Assembly: GCF_033807715.1 (NCBI RefSeq) | Contig: NC_084592.1 | Location: 22,072,501 to 22,136,500, forward strand | From: Cololabis saira | Lineage: Eukaryota > Chordata > Actinopteri > Beloniformes > Belonidae | Length of the DNA stretch: 64,000 nucleotides | Direction of reading: 5' to 3' | Shown: piece by piece, positions 57,295 to 64,000 of the stretch | How positions within the stretch are numbered: the first letter of the stretch is position 1 | How the letters are laid out: the number at the start of each line of letters is the position of its first letter | Made by a program: the position numbers and the translations under genes | The notes under the pieces: model-generated | Database searches by the model: none | Told to the model about the DNA's origin: nothing | Seen by the model: only the letters and a program-made list of their open reading frames with translations

Positions 57295-58929
57295 TTAATC
57301 AATTTTTCTCCTCCTCCTTCTGTCTCTCCTTCTCCATGTTATCATATTCCCTCTCTTTCTCAATCTTTCTCTTGCTTTCTCTTCATCTTTCAGGGCCTTA
57401 AGTTTTTCTATGTAAGCAGTGTCCTACAAGGGGGGAAAAAACAACACAACAAAATATTCAGCTTAACTGTGAGGGGTCTGAAATAAGGTGCTCCAACAGT
57501 TTCCAACTCGTGGATCATGTTCTTCTGATTTGTATACTTATGCTGTTACATCTTCCATACCTCCTCTATTTGAGCCATGTGGCTGTTAAGGTGCTCAAGC
57601 AGAGTATGATACGTGCTCATCAGTTTCCCCTTGGTCCTCCTCAGTTCCTCCTCTTTCTGGCTGAGGAGGTACAGAACCTCCACATGAGCTTGAGTTCGAC
57701 CCCTAAGTTTTTTCTCGACCCTTTTGTGGAGTTCATCTTTTTTCTGCAGGTCTTCCTTGAGCTGGCTCACCTCCTGTGTCTCTCTATGACTCAGAAGGAC
57801 AATCCTCTCTTTTAGACGGGTGTTGTCTTCCTTAAGAGACTTAATCTCTTGGGTGGCAGACTGCAGGGCATCTCTTAGTGCCTGCGCAGTAGCATCCTGA
57901 GGGAGCTGGTTCGTTGCAGCTTGACTGCAGAGAGTCGGGTCCTCATAGGAAGCACCAAAATGCACAGACCCAAACTCCTGAAAAATAGAAATGCTTATTG
58001 GATCACACAGAGCTTAGACCTTTTATGCAGATTGTTGTATATCAACACTTTCAGTTGGATTTAACAATGATTAACACCTCAGATTTGTGGACAATTTAAT
58101 TAAAACCCTATACATAATATTTCCATAAAGAAGTACTACCACGTGCTGTTTTAAACACAATGTTGGCACAAAAATGATTAAAAACAAAATATCAAATGTA
58201 GAGACAGATGCTGTTGTTCGAAAAGTATGTTTAGTATTTTAGATTTTGATACCAGCAGCGTCTTTCAAAGGTTGGAACAAGGGCACACTAACCACAATAT
58301 TTCACCATGATCATATAACACTCCGTAAGCATTTAGAGACCACTTTTCTTTCTCCCCCGATTCCCGTTTTTGCTTCTTATTCCTGCCAGGTTTGGCATTT
58401 CAGGTGCTCTCAATTCAAAACAGCCAAAAGACTTTACTGAAATAGGCATATTTCTGATTCGGCAGGAAGGTGAGAATGTTTGTTGACTCTGTCTTTCTTG
58501 GATGTTGCCTGATACCTTATTTGTTGTGCGATTCATTTTCTTCTCTTTTTTTTCTTTATTCATCAAACTTTGCAAAACTTTATGCTTTTGTAGCCTCTTT
58601 CTAAACGTTTTCACACCTTTTTTTTCACTTATATATCTTCAGTGTGTGATTGCTGGAACCTTTGGCTTAACTGTTGTCAGTTAAGCCAAAGGTTCCAGCA
58701 ATTGACAAAAGAAAACAGTTTATTTTTATATACTTTTTACAAATCTAAATACAAATTATTTTGTTGCATGGCTGTCAAAATCAACATTTTTCCTATAAGA
58801 TTTAAAGTTATCTTGAATTTAGTCAATATATCCGGAGGAAAGTGTGTTTTTTTTTTGTTTTTTTTTTAACAAATGTTTGCTTTTGAAATAAAATCTTACC
58901 AGATTACTTGAGTTGAATTCTCTATCCAT
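57295..58929 (-). CDS. small coiled-coil protein of unknown function
   Basis: Three exons on the minus strand: 58929-58900 (ATG GAT AGA, MDREFNSSNL), 57977-57561 and 57423-57295 (stop TAA). All junctions are GT-AG (donors GTAAGA and GTATGG, acceptors TTTTTCAG and CTTGTAG) and all phases are 0, giving 191 residues. Exon 2 is strongly predicted by eye to form a long coiled coil: heptad-like Leu/Glu/Lys from about residue 45 onward (EIKSLKEDNTRLKERIVLL ... LKEDLQKKDELHKRVEKKLR). Exon 3 continues helical (YIEKLKALKDEEKARERL) and ends Arg-rich. No catalytic motif, signal peptide or membrane segment was seen. The family was not recognised; small ciliary or cytoskeletal coiled-coil proteins look similar, but that is only a resemblance. 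The gene lies antisense within the presumed dip2 first intron. The ATG choice is supported by the first splice donor. Confidence 0.7.
58649..58702. repeat. perfect 25-bp inverted repeat with 4-nt loop
   Basis: 58649-58673 (ATTGCTGGAACCTTTGGCTT then AACTG) and 58678-58702 are exact reverse complements separated by TTGT. It lies in the first intron of the antisense coiled-coil gene. No transposon signature is visible. Confidence 0.9.
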
Positions 58930-59504
58930 GTTGAGACGATGAAGAAAGCAGTAAACTCTGTACTTCTTTGCTTTTACCAAATACCAGCTGGTGGCTGAGA
59001 GTGAACTAAGTTTTGCCGCTGAAGCCAGAATCTGACCAGTATTCGTGCTGTTGATGCAGTTCTAGAATTGTGATGTTACAAATCTCTGTGTTATGGACAC
59101 TGAAGAAGCTGCAATCAAAACAAAATAATACAACAGAAATATTTGTTTTGATTTAAAAAAGAGAGTCAACATGTTATTGTTACCAGAGAGTTTTTAACCC
59201 TTTAAAGTCTGACATATAAAATAAAACTAAAGAATCCAAAATCTATTTTTCTTTGAAGTAATAGTTATATATTGAAATTGAAAACACTTAAAAAATTGTA
59301 TTAATACAATTTCTAAATATTTATTTTCCTTATCATTTTGAATACATTAGGTAAATTTACGTATCTTTTATTAAGTTTATTTTTCATAATTTTCTAATAT
59401 GAAACCTTTTTTTTTTCTTTTTGATTAAGAGGATGCTAAAAAAGTTTCAGAAATGTGTGTATCAGCTATGATACTTTATTTATTATATATGCATTATAGG
59501 GTTA

Positions 59505-60696
59505 GGCCACGTTTACACATAGCCGGGTATTTACAAAAACGGATATTTCCTCCTCTACGTTTTGAAAAATTCCATCAGTGACTACGTTTACATGCAGTCA
59601 AAATTCTGGTTATTGCTAATATTCCGGTTACTGAAACATTCGGAATATTCCGTTTACATGGTAATTAATCATTCGGGATATCTGGATCAAACCAGCGACG
59701 CGCAGAGAACATAATGACGCAATTACCGTCATTTCCGCTTCTTCTTCCTGTATCCAAATTCAAAACAAATGCTGCTTCGCGCAACTTTTCGCTCACCTTC
59801 TTGTAAATCTCGCTATCCCGGTACTTTCTACCGTCTACAAAGGCCAAAATGTTTATATCCTTCATTACATTTATAAAATTATTAGTCTTCTCCTCACTCT
59901 AAAAGTGTAGCGTGGTCTTGCGTTTCGCCATGTTTATAAATTCATGTTCCGTTTGATCGGAATATTCCATTTGGCGTTTACATGACCGAATATTCGGGTT
60001 TTAAAAGGAGTAACCCAGGGGGTTAGCAAATTCGCAAATTCGGGTTATTCAAAGGGGTTATTGGTGTTTACATGGCCATGCAAATTTGGGTTTTTGCCAA
60101 TATTCGGGTTTTAAAAGGGTTATTGACTACATGTAAACGCAGTCATTTACATGAGATCGTTTTCAAAATCTCTTCATTTACACGAACCCGCATAAATACG
60201 CTGTTAAGGTGCTATGAGCAGCCAAACCTACAGGGGCCAGGGTAACGAGAAGCATAAAGTCATGCTAGCCAATCAGAATCCTGGAAAAAAATGTCAACAA
60301 ATGACACGTGTAACTTCCAGTTACTTTCAAGACGGAATGAGAGAGTCTTTCGTTTGGAGTGACAGAGAAGTGGAGTTACTTTTAAGTGTGACTTTAGAAT
60401 ATAAAACTGGTAATGTAAAATACAAGAAAATATTGATGGTGGCCAAACAAATTGTAAACACGGGTCGCACACATGACGATGGTGACGTTTCTGTCACATA
60501 ATGTGACGTTCTGAAGCCTAAATGTCCGTTTCCCTCTGTTTACAAGCAAATGTGAAAACTGAGTTTTTGAAAATCTCCACTTTGGCTGGAGTTTTCAGAA
60601 ATTATCGTTTTTGGTGAATTTGAGCTTCGTTTTCGTGTAAACGAACGGCTAAAACGCATGAAAACGCCACCGTTTTTGCTACGTGTAAACAGGCCC
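59505..60696. mobile_element. PIF/Harbinger-like element with Myb-like coding remnant
   Basis: Ends GGCCACGTTTACACATAGC and the inverse GCTACGTGTAAACAGGCCC are flanked by TTA (59502-59504 and 60697-60699), as for PIF/Harbinger. Inside, 60340-60470 on the + strand encodes FVWSDREVELLLSVTLEYKT, resembling the Myb/SANT-like DNA-binding protein these elements carry. The transposase is absent, and a second element is nested within it at 59579-60145. Confidence 0.7.
59579..60145. mobile_element. nested TIR element (TGACTACGTTTACATG ends)
   Basis: Ends TGACTACGTTTACATGCAGT and the inverse CTACATGTAAACGCAGTCA. Interior motifs ATATTCGGGTT recur. A minus-strand frame (59865-59665) carries YRDSEIYKKVSEKLREA, resembling a Myb/SANT-like fragment. 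Its own target duplication is not clear. Confidence 0.65.
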
Positions 60697-60699
60697 TTA

Positions 60700-63600
60700 A
60701 AGAAGGACTGAATATCAAAAGGGTGTCCATGACCTGCTTTATGTTTAGCTATAAAATGTTTATTTTTATAGTTTGAGTGCTTAATCCCAAACCCTGCATA
60801 TAATTTTATGCCTAAAACTCTTATTAAAAAATCCTAGCAATAAACATAGGCCCTCATAAAAAAACTTACATTTAGCAGATTTAAGAGAGCTGACTGAATG
60901 ATTGATAATATCATATGATTTAAATTCTTTTCAGCACTGTTCAACCCCACTACAGCATTACACTAATCACAGATGGATTCTGTGACTACTGCAAGCAGGC
61001 GTTTTTAAAGGCAGGTGGTAACTAATCAGTGCACAGAAGAGGCTACAGTGAAATGATGATGACGGTGCACAAGAACAGCTGCCATTCACTGCTTTGACTG
61101 TTGAGAAAACCCGTAATAGTAATCCTGCTCAGCCCTCACATGTTCAGACGTTTGGTGTATTTGTTTGGCCGAGGAGCCAGGGGTGTGGAGCTACCATCCA
61201 TAAAGGATTATGACTAAATGCCTCCAAGTTAGAATCCCACTCAGGCTCGCAGTACCATCTTTGGTGGGTCTCGGTTAAACTGGCTCTGGCCGGTGAGGAG
61301 AGCCCCGTTTGTGACAGTGCAGGGTTGCAGCCGGAGGGTATTTGCCCTAGAAAAAGGTGCAACATAAATGCAAGACCAAGTTCAAAGCCTTTTTATGTAA
61401 TCAGATGGTGCTCAGGTGAATATCTGAAGCATGTACAGCCCATTTTAAGCCACACCTGCATGTTCAACCACATAACTCCAAATGTTGAAAAGCAACTACG
61501 CACATCTACGTATAGTCATATTAATACAAATGATTACAAAGGAAAAAAGTTCAACTTTGTGGGTTTTTTTTAATGTGAAACATTACATCGATTTGAACAG
61601 AAGTCTGCTAAATTCTGTACAATTATGAATCACTAATGCACTCAATAAGAGGTAAAGCTGATTAAGTTAATGTTCATAACATTTTTGCAGTGCTTTTAAA
61701 ATTTGACAAAGGAAGACCAGGCAAAGAAATCACATAGGTTCATTTATCAGTGTAAAAACCATCTTGTTGCTGAAATGTTTTCCCAGAGCTGTACAGTAGT
61801 TTGCATGGTGACACGGGTGAGAAGGTTCACTGGTGTGCTTTGATGACGACGTCATCTAAGTGCAAAATGTTGAAAAAAAATGCTGCTATAGCTCTTTGCA
61901 TGGTATTGTCACTCCCATTGCCTTTGTTCACCTCTTAATGTAATGAGCCTTTGGGTCACAGGGGACCACTGACGTGCTCCACTTTCACTCTTGTTCCCTG
62001 GTCATTCAAGCAATTTGGCTCTTCCTGTCTCAAGATAAGGCCTTAAGAAGTGGCTTTATCCCTGCGCTGGTGGAGCCTGAGGTTAGGCAGCCAACCATCC
62101 CTTATTGTTGTCTTTTTTTTTAAGCTCATCTTCTTTCTTCACTCACCTCAACCATGCCATTAGTGAGCAATTGTGAATTTGAGCATTTGAGCAATGTTGT
62201 ACAGCCATATATACAGTTATGTGCTTGCTTGGGTAAAAGTGAGAGAGGATGTTATGTGCCCTGTGATTGCAGGTTGGAATGCGTGTTGTTGGTAATCAGC
62301 ATGGTCACGGGTCAGCGAGTGCCTTAGTCAGTCGCACGCTTCCTCACCGTCTCTCTCTCCAGGAACCGGGCAGTTTGCCTGAAAGGGGGAGTGGCAAGGT
62401 TGACTACATCCTCCAAAGAATTACTGTGCAGCTGTCCATATTGTCCTTCAATATTTAACAAAGCTGGTTAGTTGGCGAGTCAATGTTTGGATGTCACTTT
62501 GGTAACAATGGTGTTGCCTGTGTTAATGAATAATCCAACTACTATGGTAGCGGTATTAAGGTGTGTTTCAGTAGCTACATTTGTTTTCCCTTCTTGGAGT
62601 GCGTCTCTCTGGACCAAGTCTCCTTTGAGCGGAATAATCAATGTTGGGGATTTATCAGGCAAAAGTCAATGTCAAGTGAGAGTGAGAGTCAGGAACAGTT
62701 TAGCGATCTGAACTTCAAACTGGATAATAGGAAGCGAGTTTTGCAGAGAGTGATGTTGCACATTATTAAACCTTCTACATTCTGTTGCATCTATGAAGCT
62801 GAATACTGTGGGTGAATTTTCACCTAACATATTCAGGTTTTGCTTTTTAAGGTGGGTGATATTATAGAAAGGTATTGGTGGATGAATGCTTCGCTGTGAA
62901 GGAATCAGTGTAAACAGCGTTATCAGCCAGAGTGCAGCAGGAAGTGTCCGTCAACAGCTGAGTGATCAAACCTCGGCTTGATGTCATGCTGGCATTTCCA
63001 GTGCCTGGATGCTATACATAGGATATGGGAAAAGGAAATGCACCAATAAGTGTGTCGTGTGGGCTTTTCTTTTTCTACACATGCCAAGAAAAAAATGAGG
63101 CTGTGGCAGTGGTTGGTCGAAACGGATAAATAGAGAAGTTAGGTCATATTTATCCATTTCAAGGTGTCCTCAGAATTGAGAAATGCAAAGTCCGGACACT
63201 GTCAGACACCTTCATCCGGCAGGTGAACCTCAGCGTTGGTCTTCTACGAGGTAGCTGGGCCTGATGCAGTGGTGGAGAGTCATAATTGCAGTTTTAAATG
63301 TCAAATACATCAAGTTCACACTTGTTTTCTCTCCCCCCCTCCATTTTTTGCTTGAGGAAGTTGAAAGATGAGACAGAACCCAAAATAATGAAGAAAAAAA
63401 ATCCCTGCAGGACATCACCAACACACGTCTCAATTTTACAGCTTGTCTGAGAAAGGCAGAAAAGATGGACATGAAGACAGATAGAAAGAGAGATTAAGGG
63501 AGAAAAAGACAGAGAGAAATGGGAAGAAACACAAGATGTAAGGCCTAACATTCTTTCTCTATTGTGTAAAGTTGTACAGCATGTAGCACATGTCCAGCCT

Positions 63601-64000
63601 GCCTTTACCCTGATGTCATCTAACATTTCTGTGACCTCAGCTTGTGTCTTGCCTTACAGTGTTGTGCTAAACAATATGGCAACCAGATGACTAATTCGGA
63701 AAAACTAGTGAACATTGTTGTGGTCTTTTCTTTTTTTTTGTGTGTGGAACCTTTCTCACCATACATGGTCAGAGCGAATTAATGGACGTCTACAGATAAT
63801 AAGAGGGTGGAACAAAAATCCTTGTGTGAGCTTATTTTATATCAGACGTTAAACTCTGTTTTTGTGTGTTTTTTCTACCCTGGGGAACTCCACTTTACAA
63901 CGCCTGCTTAAACAGCAGAGAGTGCCTTTAAATTCAGATGTGCAGGAGGGGGTGCAGATAGGATTTTTGGACCTGGGGGGGGACTGAGCTGTCAGCAAAT
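60700..64000 (+). other. presumed dip2 intron, no gene recognised
   Basis: Non-coding sequence without recognised exons or repeats apart from short homopolymers. Several open frames of 60-110 codons show no domain. Confidence 0.4.

Noticed and set aside
58649..58702. microRNA precursor
   Set aside because: A perfect 25-bp stem with a 4-nt loop lacks the bulges, loop size and stem length of a typical pre-miRNA; reported only as an inverted repeat.

Overview
The window looks like nuclear DNA of a ray-finned (teleost) fish. It is AT-rich with large introns, and it is saturated with teleost-type repeats: hAT and PIF/Harbinger MITEs, Tc1, L1/L2/Rex-type LINE tails, a tRNA-derived SINE, Ty3/Gypsy and a retrovirus-like provirus. 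Three host genes can be supported: cflar (cFLIP) on the + strand at 25.9-30.1 kb, complete with nine coding exons; the first coding exon of a dip2-family gene (probably dip2a) on the + strand at 38.9-39.0 kb, with a CpG-rich promoter; and a small three-exon coiled-coil gene of unknown function on the - strand at 57.3-58.9 kb. The last lies antisense inside what is most likely dip2 intron 1.

Layout. 1-12 kb is mostly non-coding with several MITEs and nested transposons; a CpG-rich promoter-like block with a possible minus-strand first exon sits near 11.7-12.0 kb, and a weak candidate terminal exon lies at 3.1-3.2 kb. 12-15 kb holds an hAT MITE and an unclassified teleost repeat. 15.04-20.59 kb is an intact Ty3/Gypsy retrotransposon with apparently identical 344-bp LTRs, gag and pol ORFs, and a textbook -1 frameshift signal at the gag/pol junction. 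20.6-25.5 kb is repeats, an L1 tail and microsatellites. 31.6-34.2 kb is a deleted retrovirus-like provirus on the - strand (tRNA-Pro-type primer site, broken RNase H/integrase, env remnant, one LTR). 34.4-38 kb is hAT and LINE debris and a piggyBac-type MITE with a long polypurine tract. 39-64 kb is the presumed dip2 intron, with hAT, Harbinger and Tc1 insertions and the antisense coiled-coil gene.

How parts work together. cFLIP has two death-effector domains and a caspase-like domain lacking the catalytic His and Cys, so it should regulate caspase-8 at the death-inducing complex. The Gypsy element carries a complete retrotransposition cassette: LTRs, primer site, gag, frameshift signal, protease-RT-RNase H-integrase and polypurine tract. 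The most striking signals are the slippery-heptamer-plus-pseudoknot in the Gypsy element and a Harbinger MITE that landed inside the dip2 exon 1 splice donor and now supplies part of the donor sequence. All calls were made by reading the sequence, without database searches.
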